This document shows positions 1 through 10,082 of a stretch of DNA of 64,000 nucleotides, piece after piece (the first letter of the stretch is position 1; every line of letters starts with the position of its first letter). The stretch lies in contig KV425603.1 of NCBI GenBank assembly GCA_001632425.1, forward strand, positions 166,951 to 230,950, given 5' to 3'. The position numbers and the translations under genes are program-made. This DNA is from Neolentinus lepideus HHB14362 ss-1 (lineage: Eukaryota > Basidiomycota > Agaricomycetes > Gloeophyllales > Gloeophyllaceae). The notes beneath the pieces are model-generated. The model was not told the DNA's origin. It did no database searches and worked only from the letters and a program-made list of their open reading frames with translations.

Positions 1-455
1 ATACATACCCCAGTGCATACGTGTACGCTCTGAATCTTTTCCGACTCGGATGCGAATTCATCAAAAAAAATATTATAACTGCCTAAGACTTATAATAGAA
101 CGCAGTATTCGTAGCGCTCGAACTTCCAGCGCTCCAATTTTTTGGACCGATCGCGAATGATGGTTAATGCCGTTGACCTCCAAAGGAAAGTAGTCGTATG
201 GGCCTTGCAAATAGGCTTCAATACCGTTGCCATCGGAGTTCTGTACCAGAAGACATAAATAGTGCGGCTATGTAAGAATTCAAAGTGAATGGTCCGGCCG
301 ACCCGGGTAATAATCGGCACTTTCCGGCTATCATTCTCGGGTTCACGCTGATGTCCGTCTGGACGTCTCACGCTGTAGAGTGCCATCAATAATATTGTCG
401 AACACATATTACTCTCGACCGTCGTCCAAACAGTATTTGCTGTCGCCCTACCCTT
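1..455. other. Left edge, no supported gene
   Basis: This stretch lies upstream of the reductase gene that starts at 456. A 105-codon reading frame on the minus strand (407 to 90) is open but shows no domain I recognise and has an odd composition. It should contain the promoter and 5' UTR of the downstream gene, but no clear core element can be pointed to. Confidence 0.3.
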
Positions 456-1729
456 ATGCCGTTCTGGAGCAAGGACCTTTGGGATGCGAAAGGAAAGGTA
501 GCGAAAGCATATTGATGTGATGCATTCGTGGTATTAACTACGTATATAGCACTGCTATGTGACGGGAGGTAGCTCCGGCCTTGGTCTAGCACTTGCCACT
601 ATCTTAGCATCTCGAGGCGCCCATGTTTCCATTGTTGCTCGAGGGCAGCAGCGACTTGAAGAAGCTGTGAAACAAATCGAGGCATGTACATGTGCATGGG
701 TGGACTGTCGCTGTTGACAATGACTGCTGCGTGTCGCCAGGCGAAGCGACAAAACTCTGAACAGATTATTAACCACTTCTCCGCGGACCTGCGAACTGCT
801 GCAGGAGCAAACGCAGCGCTGGATGCCATCAGTGAAGCCCATGGTGGACGCTCCCCTGATGCTCTCTTTCTGTGTGCCGGGGTTGCCACGCCTCGGTTCT
901 TTGTAGAATCCACTCAGGATGACCTCACCAAAGGCATGGACCTTGGCTATTGGACCGAAGCCTGGACGGCATGGGTATGTCCATCTTCTGCGCAGTGAGA
1001 AGCGTGCCTTACCCGTACTCACAGGCCGTCACTCGGCGAATGGTGGAACAAGGTCGGAAAGGCAAAATTGTGTTCATCGCATCAACTCTGGGGTATATGT
1101 CATTCCTTGGATGGTCATCGTATTCTCCGGCACGGCACGCCGTACGAGGTAGATCGTTTCGCTACCGTTACTTCCGATGCCTCCGATTCTGACTCTTTCA
1201 TCAGGTCTCGCGGATACACTGCGGAGCGAACTGTTGCTCTACGATATTGCTGTCCATCTCTTCTGCCCGAATACGATGAGTACCCCTGGATACGTCGAAG
1301 AGAACAGGACAAAGCCACATATTACTAGCATCATTGAGGAGGGTGACTCTCCCGTGACTCCTCAGCAAGCTGCCATCGCACTTTTACAAGGCAAGTCCTA
1401 ATAGGGATCCAATGTATGGACGACCTCATAATGCGCCGGCTTATAGGCGTCGCCGACGGACATACCCACATTTCTGGGGACATGATTACGGAGCTCTTCC
1501 GTGCCGCCACTCGAGGTTCTGCGCCGTCCCACAACTTCATATACGACTGCTGTCTAGACGCCATCGCATTTGTACGTATCTATACTTTGAGCAAATTCTC
1601 ATCTTGAATATGTTTCGTGTGATGTTGCAGATTGCCACGCCGGTATGGCGATCCATGACCGACTCGAAGATCAGAGCGCACCGGAGCGAGCATGATCGGT
1701 ACCTGAGGGAGCAGGGCATCCGTAAATGA
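456..1729 (+). CDS. TSC10: 3-ketodihydrosphingosine reductase (KDSR/Tsc10-like short-chain dehydrogenase)
   Basis: This enzyme family reduces 3-ketosphinganine to sphinganine with NADPH at the ER membrane, the second step of sphingolipid synthesis. Seven exons join cleanly: 456-497, 550-681, 741-974, 1025-1148, 1205-1390, 1447-1571 and 1631-1729, giving 313 residues, about the normal family length. The Rossmann motif TGGSSGLG is at residues 19-26, and the KDSR-typical stretches KGMDLGYW, NTMSTPGY and THISGD follow. The start is the first ATG before the conserved GK-HCYVTGG block. Two odd points: introns 2 and 5 use GC instead of GT donors (gcatgt, gcaagt), and the catalytic YxxxK is YSPAR (Tyr169, Arg173), so the lysine is replaced by arginine. 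The family is clear; whether this copy is a normal enzyme is uncertain because of that change. Confidence 0.85.
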
Positions 1730-2097
1730 ACGGCGTCCCCTGAGTCAATCGTGGCACGTATGCTATTCTTGTCAACTATCCGACGGCGAGTGTATTTGAT
1801 GGTTCACATGATGGTCAGTTAGCTAGAGGTGAGCACTAGAAGTCGGTCTAGGCAGGTCAGGACAGCGGGTCAACTTGACATTATGGCAGTTATTATCATT
1901 TGAGGCTGCAGATACCATGTTTCACCTCGCACAGCTAAGAAGATCGCGCCTCATTTATGCTGTACTATGATACATATACAGAGATAACCCAGCGGGACAC
2001 CATCTTGGTGAGCGGCAGACAATATCACGTTACAGATCTGTAGTCGATATTTTAAGCCAAGCCGTTATGTCATTGTCTCGATGTCTGAGATAAAGGC
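1730..2097. other. Intergenic, nothing recognised
   Basis: This is the space between two convergent genes, the reductase ending at 1729 and the minus-strand small gene ending at 2098. It should hold both 3' UTRs. No reading frame, repeat or RNA gene is apparent. Confidence 0.4.
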
Positions 2098-2871
2098 TCA
2101 GGACGAAGGATTTGAAGTCCCGGGGTAAATTTGCAGCCACTGAAGAGCGTAGACAGCAGCCACAATGAAACCTAGCATGGACAAAGCACAGTACGTGAAC
2201 GACACTGGCTGACCGCGCTGCTTGCTATCTATCTGTGTCTACGTCAAGAATACTCTTACCCAGGACATTGCCATTACGTTGATCATTTCAAGACGATGGA
2301 CTGCCGCGTTCCTGTGCGTCTCCACGGGCGAGCTACTCCGTCGACCAGCAAAATTTCAATACATATACAGTCATACAAGAACCCTTTCCATCGACTCATA
2401 CACTGGTACTATAATCATACAGATACCTAACCTGGGTCCTTCAATCCCAAGGAACCACATCCAGGTCAAAAGAACGCAGGTAAGAGATGACACCCCGGTG
2501 ACGACGGGCGCATCATTTCCGCCAGAGTCACCGTAGCCCTTCAAACCGCAAACCTCAGCCCCCTGGCTCTATCTGAAAACGGTGGAGAGCAACTCACGCT
2601 CGATGGGGCTTCGGTTGTGGCTTCTCCTTCTCCGTGCTCGTAGTGGGGCTTCGCCGTGTCCGCGACTGCACGCGCTTGAGCGTGCTCATCCCTGTTTCCG
2701 TCACCCCGGGTTGAGAACGCACTCGCGTCATTAGGAAGGGAAGGGGGTGGACGTACTCTTTGGTGAGCTAACAGGATCACTCTGTGATCGCATCGTCTGC
2801 TGGACAACGGGCGACAAAGGCGAAGGCTGCAGTGGGCTTGGAGGGTGGTGGGCGGGCAATGAGGACGACAT
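2098..2871 (-). CDS. Small single-pass membrane protein, not recognised
   Basis: I do not recognise the family. A spliced model gives 133 residues: exons 2871-2757, 2691-2598, 2332-2260 and 2217-2098. The N-terminus is rich in Pro, Ser and Gln, a basic Lys/Arg stretch follows (residues about 40-70), and the C-terminus has one convincing hydrophobic helix (GFIVAAVYALQWL) followed by a short polar tail. The topology resembles a tail-anchored or small ER membrane subunit, but that is inference. Intron 1 has a strong gtacgt donor, a ctaat branch site and a cag acceptor. Intron 2 is unusually long (about 265 nt) and may hide a further exon. An alternative is a start at an ATG inside intron 1 that overlaps the stop of the upstream frame as TAATG. 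The last two exons are the best supported part. Confidence 0.5.
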
Positions 2872-3495
2872 CGCAACGGGCCAATGAAGTTCCTCAGTAT
2901 CAAGTGTTCAGTGGCTCAGTTAATGGGAATGCCACGAAGTCCGAGACCCGCCTGTTGCAATAAAAGGAGCATCGGAAACGCCGCATCATGTATGATGAAG
3001 CCTGAAGGCTGTTCAACTTGGTTCGAGGCCATCGGTTTACGGCACATAGGGTTCGACGAAGTGGAGACCCGTGGAGATGGTGTTTTGACGAATGGTCGAA
3101 GATGGACTAAAGGAGCACCGGATGGGTATTTATGGCATAAACTGAATGTGGGTGGAATGATTCCGTGATTTTGATCGGTCCAGCTGCATTGCTGCTGCCT
3201 GGCACCGTTCACGTGCCGCATCCGAGTCCGACCGTGCTCTGCTTCCTGATGCCACGGCTCCGAGCGCAGACTCAAATTCAGATAAACCATCCAAAACTAT
3301 CTACTCAAAGCTCATTTAGCCGACTGCTTCGTTGTTTATTGGATGTCTTATCATGGTTCCTAAAAATACAAATTGAAGTGCTTATGATGATCTACTGCTG
3401 CACCAGGCTTCGATCAGTTTAACTGCCTGATGTTTCATCCATAACATAAAGAAGCGAAGCTTGCTTGTGGCTCGGCCCCGAAGGATCTCATAGCC
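2872..3495. other. Intergenic, nothing recognised
   Basis: This lies between two minus-strand small genes. Frames of 80-120 codons exist on both strands but overlap each other and show no domain, so they are treated as chance frames. The promoter of the gene starting at 2871 should lie here. Confidence 0.35.
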
Positions 3496-4014
3496 TTAGA
3501 CCCGCGACTGAGGCTTGACAGTACTCGTCTGACCGCCTATCATCCCAATTTCGTCGCGCAGATCATCCAAGGCCGCAGCTGACCACAAATTTCAGAAACC
3601 CGGGCTCAGATACATTGAACTGCAAACACAGCGTACCTCGACTTACACCGGTCTGCACAGCCCTACTGGACGCCTCCGTCCTGGGCGAAACGTCGCTCTT
3701 GTTCTCCCCTGCTCTCATCTTACCTTGTACCGACTCGGCCATGACCTGTGATGAAGGGTCTAGCGTACCATCTAAGCACATCCATCCCCACATCAATTTC
3801 ATTCCCTCGAAGCATCGAAATTAACCTCACCTAGATGCTCTCGAGCCTCCACACTCGGATTCCCCTCTCTCTCGACCGCAATGTCCACAGGCCGCTCATA
3901 TAGTGCCCCCAGAGCTCGCGAGACGCTCTCGGTCTGGTCAAGTCCCGAGGAAGTGAACGACGAAGACTCGTAGAGGGAGGTGTTCATGCCTCTGGTTTGC
4001 ATGGGTTCAGACAT
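3496..4014 (-). CDS. Hypothetical small acidic protein
   Basis: No family is recognised. Three exons (4014-3831, 3771-3649, 3578-3496) join in frame to 129 residues. The product is soluble-looking, rich in Ser, Glu, Gln and Thr, with no membrane segment or signal peptide. The last exon encodes a plausible structured end (LDDLRDEIGMIGGQT) just before the stop, which argues for a real gene rather than chance frame. Introns are 59 and 70 nt; the first donor is gtgagg and the second gtgtaa or, two bases later, gtaagt, which would shift the frame. The start is the first ATG of a frame open for 61 codons. It could be a stress or LEA-like small protein, but that is only a guess from composition. Confidence 0.45.
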
Positions 4015-4468
4015 GCTTTAGTTGGGAAGAGCCTAGGATTCCGTTGAGTTGTCGTTGGTGCTTAATGTTGACGAAGAAAAGTTTTTGTATGACATTTAAG
4101 CGGAGGGAAAGGTACTGTCAGAGACCTAGTAGTCGGACACCCTACACTGTATGCCTTGCCCTACCTGCTATATCCCTCATATCAGTTCCAATCCACCTGC
4201 AAAATGTCAGCATACATTGTGTCTATCATTCCCAAGTAGCTCTGTATTTTTGTGTACAATACAGCTGAGTGTAGAAATATTCTATTTTTGTCATAGCCTT
4301 TGGAGCAGAGGACTATGTACTTGGACAGCGTATATAGCACCTGTTTCTGCATCCTAACCCAGCCTTAAACTTTGCATACCATGTCCCCTAATATGCTGGA
4401 CTATGGTTCAGTACATTTGAGGGATGAATGAGAGCATAAACAGAGGATACAAATTGTGCCCAAACCCC
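4015..4468. other. Intergenic flank of the CACTA insertion
   Basis: This stretch runs from the hypothetical gene to the AAT target duplication at 4469-4471. It should contain the promoter of the minus-strand gene starting at 4014. No gene or RNA is recognisable. Confidence 0.35.
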
Positions 4469-4471
4469 AAT

Positions 4472-7400
4472 CACTGTGCGGCAGACTTAGTTAGTCAAAT
4501 TGTGACTAGCACTGACTAGCGCTGACTATACGACACAACTCAGGGATAGACGGGCACGTCGACTACTTCAGGTAGTCATCTCACACGCAGTGTTGACCAC
4601 GTGAGCAAGTCGCATACGTGTCAAACCCATATAGCATCATGCACAACTAGGTCTGCCTACACCTACCTAGCACTCACTACTTCTGGTAGCCATTCCCGAT
4701 AACTGACTCGACTAAACTGCTTCGCGTTGACAGGCTACAACACACAACAACCACCAAAAACACCTAGAAAACGCGGAGGGAACTCCATCTAATAGTGTCA
4801 GAGTCAAAGGGCAGAAGGGTAAAGCTTGGGGGAGGTGAGGGATGAAAAACAACACAATGGAAGGCACCGTATATCTCCTGTGAGTTGACCCAGATGCTCT
4901 ATGCAACTCCTAACTCTCTAAAACTCCGAAACTACACTTCTCGGCACTGACTCGGGGCTTCTTGGAGGGTATTCGGTACTGGGCAAGACCAGCTGTCCGT
5001 CGGAAGGACTCGGAAGGGTGAAAGACAATAGCTCAGAAGGTTCCTCCACGCCGGAGGACTCTAGGATGCAATAGAATGCAACATGGATGCAGTAAAATGC
5101 AGTAAGAATGCAATGGAGACGATAAGACGCAACACAAACGCGAGACCTCACGCCGAGGTCGACTAGAACGCAATCTTTAATGCAGCAAGACTTTGAGATG
5201 TGGGGGTGAAGTAAATTCGATGGTGACCCGTACGGTGGTCCGGAATGATCTGATGGGGGTCCGAGAATACAGGGTGTCTAAAGTACTAAGTAACCCAAAC
5301 GTCCGAAATCTACTAAGTCCGAAGCTCCTTCATCACCACAGCACGCCATATGCCTAACCGAGTACCGCGATCGTTCTGAAATATGCTCGGCACCTTAGAA
5401 ACAACCGGTCCAAAGGAAAACCTTCCAAAATTGCTCCATCCAAAGTGTCAGTGCCCATGAATGACTTGTATGAGCTGACTCACATCATGAACATCGTAAG
5501 GATAGTCGACTAAGGTCTGCAATGGCATCAGAGTGGCAAGGAGGGTCCGCAGCACCTGAACTCGGTGCATCCAATCAGCTCAGAGGTGCCACATGGTCGA
5601 ACGGAGGGTAGGATCATCGCAAGTGCATAAGGGAGACTAGATACAGTCAACTAGGCATGGATAAGCTCAGGATAGAGGTGCTGAGAGTGCCAAGTTTTGT
5701 GAAATTGCTGACATTGGGGGGTTCTGAAGGTCCCGAATGCTGACTAGCCTTGCAACGTCCACATGGTGATGTTCTGGAGCACGTAGGAGGTCCGCCGATA
5801 ATGTCAGTGCTGCTCTTGAGGTGCGTAAGGGTCACTTGGTCATCTCGGCATTCAGTAAAGGCTCCGAGGATCTCCAAGGATGTGGTGGTGAAGTACTGAA
5901 ACTCGGTGCAATGTCTAAGTGTGTCGGTTGTAGCAGGCGTATGGCTCGGAGCTCAGATATGAAGTACATCGGAGCATGGAGATGTGTCGGAGGTGAATGG
6001 GAGTGGTGGAGTGCTCCGAGAAGTCGTTAGAAACACCGAAAATGCATTTTTGGAGGCTAGCGGCACCTGAGGCCTATCAGCGTATATTTCTTGTATTTAT
6101 GCCAATGCAATACATGACTAGTTGTCTGAGTTCAGAAAGCACTCTGGCACAAGTAAAATTCTTTTCTAAGTCCGACTCGCACTCTGCCCTCCTCCCCTCA
6201 CCCCTGCACTCCACTGCACCTCAGCACCCTTGAACATCTTCTGATTTTCTGATCTTCTGTTCTTGCTGCCAAACCTCTGCCTAGCCATGGATCACCCCCA
6301 GTCACCGGAAATGGTGCGTTTCGCCAGTACCAAGACTACACCGGGTATGTGAAGTAGAACAGCACTCAGCTTTCCTTGTGTTGATGTGCATGCTTAATCA
6401 CATGCAACTCCCGATTAACGGGATATTGGGCGTCTGAAGTGGTCCTGGCAAGCCATCATCCAGCTCCCTTATCTTCATAATGCAGTCACATGGGCCGGAA
6501 ATCATGGTCTGACACTCATTGTGGACAGTGCGCCGGGTAGTCAGAACAGGTAGGTTGTCTGTTTTGTCACGAGATGCACAAGATAATGTCATGGCGAGGT
6601 TCGACAACTCGGCTGGAAGGCCGAGAATGCATATGAATGGTCCTACCAGGCCGGCGTTGCTGGAGTATATGCTATCATAACAAGGCTTACTGGACCTGGA
6701 CCGGTGAGAACGGCAGAGGTGGGTTATGCAGCAGCAAATATGGTAAAGGCAAGTGGACTCGTATTTCACACATACTACTCACATTCCTTCGGGTCCATAT
6801 CCAGATGTATGGTTATGTGCATACATCTGTCTCTCTAGCTCGAACTGTGCTACTTGCTCTGAGGACTTCATGCATGATCTGCTGGCGGTCTCGCTCTCAG
6901 CTACGTCAACAGCTTCCTTCGTGATAACTCTGTTGCCCTAGTTGCTGCATGGTCTGATCTGGAATCCAGGACTGAACCAAGTCAGTATACATTCCCGTTA
7001 TCTGACTCAGGATTTGCAGGACCTTACCAGAGCAAGCTAGGATCTACCGCGCTTTAGCGCAATTCTGGAGGATACGGGCCCTTGCGATCATGATCATGAA
7101 TGTGCGGCGTGTCTCCATCGGATCTGAGCATCGCAGCATGGATACTCACCTGTGCTTAAGGATTGAGCTGCACCCAATGGTCAAGCTTGATTGGTGAGTG
7201 ATCATGCTGTGGGTTAGGAACCCGGGAGATGGACGCGTCGTCATAGACACGCTTATTATGTAATTACAAGCAGAAATTTTAATTAAATATGATGGTATCA
7301 CTATACAGCAGCTGAGTACGTGAAGAAGAGGATAGACGAGTACACCTAGAAAGTACAGATACTCACACCTAGTCATGTAATATGTAGAATGAGTACTGAG

Positions 7401-7592
7401 AGCTAGGCAGAGCTAGTTAGTGCACCTACAAGTCGAGCTATGTACAGCTAATGAGCCTCATGGCAATCCGTGCTAGCCATGTACTGGATTGATCTAAAAG
7501 TCCAGTATATTCTATTGCTAGACATTGGTGACTGACTAGCTGTGCCTGTCAGTGCTAGTCATAACCTGACTAGTTGTGCCTGCCTCGCAGTG
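4472..7592 (+). mobile_element. CACTA-like non-autonomous transposon, copy 1
   Basis: The left end starts CACTGTGCGGCAG and the right end is CTGCCTCGCAGTG, both flanked by AAT, a 3-bp target duplication as expected for CACTA (EnSpm/CMC) elements. The subterminal regions carry many CTGACTAGC-like repeats in both directions, another hallmark of that superfamily. The element is interrupted at 4728-6079 by a family B insertion, so its own length is about 1.77 kb. It is an inverted relative of the copy at 7909-10079: the GCGG-type ends match each other and the GAGG-type ends match each other. An ATG-led frame begins at 6286 where the other copy has its gene, but it breaks soon. No transposase domain (TNP2-like) is visible, so movement would depend on a relative elsewhere. 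Confidence 0.7.
4728..6079 (+). mobile_element. Family B insertion element, copy 1 (inside CACTA copy 1)
   Basis: A 1352-bp unit starting TGACAGGCT and ending AGGCCTATCA, so its ends form a short imperfect inverted repeat (TGAYAGGC). It is flanked by GCGT on both sides (4724-4727 and 6080-6083). The matching empty site can be seen in the uninterrupted CACTA copy 2, which supports a 4-bp target duplication. Near-identical sequence recurs at 25988-26632 and 28140-29544. No open frame with a recognisable domain is present, so it looks non-autonomous. Superfamily is not determined. Confidence 0.75.
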
Positions 7593-7908
7593 AATATCAT
7601 GCAAGCTGAGGAACATTCAGGTTGTATCTGCTGCAGGACACAGCTACTCTCATCCTAATGCTACTTAGACTTCATCATTTAGGTCAGATAGATGATACAC
7701 ACAGCCCAAATGAGCCAATCCCCAACTGACATTGACATCTTCCTTTTAGTTTTTCACCCCTCCACTTCTGCTGCAGATGCACCTTGACCCAGGTCCCCAA
7801 TCCCCTACCGCACTGACAAAATTAATGAAAAAATACCTTTGAGTACCTTCACTATATCTCAAACCACTCACATAGCTTCTTGAGGCCAGCAGTCAGAGAG
7901 GACACAAT
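7593..7908. other. Spacer between two inverted CACTA copies
   Basis: A 316-bp stretch that begins and ends with AAT, the target duplications of the elements on either side. It presumably represents ordinary host sequence or an older repeat. No gene is seen in it. Confidence 0.5.
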
Positions 7909-10079
7909 CACTGTGAGGCAGGCTCAGCTAGTCATATTATGGCTAGCGCTGACTAGTGCTGACAAGGCACAGATAGTCACTCACGAGCGTCTAAGGATCA
8001 ATGGTACTGGCATCTCAGAACCATTTGGCACGTGGCTATCCCGGCTTGCCACGAGGCTGACAAGCTGAGATAGTCAATGGAGTATCTAAGGCTGGTTAGG
8101 TATAACTAGCTCGACTTGTGAGTGCGTTAACTAGCTCTGCCCAGCTCTCACTATTCATTCTACATGTTCCATGACTAGGGGTGAGTATCCGTACTTTCTA
8201 GGTATATCCTCTTCCTCACGTACTCAGCTGCTAGCACTGTATAGTGATATCATCATATTTACTATAATCCATATTAAAATTTCTGCGCAAAATTACATAA
8301 TAAGTGTGTCTGTATACGATGCATCCTCACTGTGGGTGACAGATTGGGGACTGGTTGTATCGAACTTCCGTTGATTGATGCGCATATATGCTCCTGAACA
8401 GGGAGTAACACATACATTAAAGGTAGAAGGACCGAAACAGACACAAGAAACTCACTAAAGGATGCAAGTGGGTATCCATCTTCTATGTGAACCGATCTGA
8501 GTCAGTCTTGACTTGCGCCATTGTCACTGCCCGGAGTGCCACGGAAAGCTAGTTCTCCGGCACACTAAACAGAGCAGTCAATATATCCATTGTGAATAGA
8601 CTTGCGAGATTCTCAGCATACCTTTCGAGTTAGACAGACTATAAGACAGGATTAGCAATGTATGTATGTGTATACTTATGCGAACACTTACGCAGCTAGT
8701 CTTGTAAAGAGGAGCAGTACTTGTTCGCGTGGGGTCTCTATCCCAGACATCCTCTGTCAAAAGCAAAGTACTTAGCGCTAACCAAGGATTGAAGTGCCGA
8801 CAGAGACAAGATTGAATAAATGTTGCTTGCCAGGGGAGAGAAGCGCTGTCCATACCTCGTGTGTGCCTCGAGCCCATGCAGTGTCTCCAGATTTCAGTAG
8901 CTCCTCTCATTTAGCATGCTCTCGCAGGAGAGACAGACACCATTTCACAAGCTCAAAGATACAGTACACGTCGGCAGACGGCTCCATCAGCATCATGAGC
9001 ACAATCTACGATACGCCGAGCAGCTCCTCAACGGCTGCATATCTAGACTTGCAATGCACTCACCCTAAAAGACATTTTTGCCCTCATTTCATCAGGTATC
9101 TTCTCGACCTCTGTCTCTGCAGCTTGTCGATAGCGATCATGCATAAATGCGTGCATATCGCGACCACGCTGGACCAGCCACCCTTCCTGGATAGCAGACC
9201 ACATATGGAGCTTTGGCTGGAAGGACCACTGCCCTCTCATCTGCGCTTCGGTATCGTAAGGAATCTGTCAGCATGGTCGTCCTCGTTACCGCTGCCACTG
9301 CTCGTGCTAGGGTCCTCCCAGTTAATCAACAGAGCGACCTCAGTAGCCTTGAAGCTGCCCATCAACGAATCAAGTTAGAGTATGACCACAAATCACTACT
9401 CACATTGCGCCGAAGAACGATGTCCAAAGGATGAACCTCCGGGCCTCATCCGGAAGCTCCCATAGATGCTGGGTCAAGAACAGCGGATCAAAGACAGTCT
9501 GCTGGTCCAAGTACGTAGCTTTGATAGCAGGCATATTAAACTGCCAGTAATTCCGCTCCCAGCGTCTCTCTTGTCCAAAGTACTCAGAGGTCCTGGTCAT
9601 GGCAGCAGAAACACTTAGGCTTTGCTAATTGTGGTCTTGTTATAGCTAGGAATATCTAAGCTCGAGAGATCCAGCTGGTGCACAGCAGAGTGCAGGGATG
9701 AGGGGAAGAGAGTAAACAGCGGAGAGTGCAAGTCGGGACTTAGAGGATTTTATGTGGCTTTCTGAACTCAGACAACAAGTAATGTATTGGATTGGCGTGA
9801 ATACAAGAGATATAGGCAAGGAAAGCTAGTCAAGTAAGTCATAGCGAGTGGCTACTACAGGTGGCGAGTCCTGGGTATGGGTAGGCAGAGCTAGTCAGAA
9901 CTAGTCATACTTGAGGCTAAGTGAGCTTGACGTGTACGCGACTTGCTCACGTGGTCAACCTTAATCGTAAAGTGACTACCTAAAGTAGTCGACGCGAGCG
10001 TCTACCTCTGAGTGGTGTTGCAAGGTCAGCGCTAGTCAGCGCTGGTCGCTACCTGATTAACCAGGCCTGCCGCACAGTG
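7909..10079 (-). mobile_element. CACTA-like non-autonomous transposon, copy 2 (inverted)
   Basis: This begins CACTGTGAGGCAG and ends CTGCCGCACAGTG, with AAT on both sides (7906-7908 and 10080-10082). The inner several hundred bases (7909 to about 8390) are an inverted repeat of about 7160-7592, and the outer 480 bases (about 9600-10079) are an inverted repeat of the left arm of copy 1. So the two elements are the same family inserted in opposite orientation. Subterminal CTGACTAGC-type repeats are present. It carries a spliced gene on the minus strand starting at 9600, without a transposase motif I recognise. Confidence 0.7.
9064..9600 (-). CDS. Protein encoded by the CACTA-like element, partial model
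   Basis: No family is recognised. Exons 9600-9404, 9354-9290 and 9245-9064 join in frame to about 148 residues. They are Trp/Arg-rich and include blocks such as FILWTSFFGA and MWSAIQEGWLVQRGRD. The introns are 49 and 44 nt with gtgagt and gtaacg donors. The last exon ends at a gtgagt donor, so the protein continues; a further exon around 8700-8800 (LALSTLLLTEDVWDRD) is likely but the joint is not resolved. The start lies about 480 bp inside the element's terminus and the gene reads inward. It could be an accessory (TnpA-like) protein of the transposon or captured cargo. The intact splice structure suggests it has been under selection recently. Confidence 0.45.
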
Positions 10080-10082
10080 AAT

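Noticed and set aside
90..407. Minus-strand 105-codon frame ending in CVLL, a CaaX-like prenylation box, tempting given the ICMT array
   Set aside because: The array is nearly 50 kb away, the frame is far longer than fungal pheromone precursors, has no domain, and a four-residue ending is likely by chance.
7146..7376. Inverted repeat 7160-7592 / 7909-8390 taken as a hairpin gene or large palindrome
   Set aside because: It is explained by the matching subterminal regions of two CACTA copies in opposite orientation.
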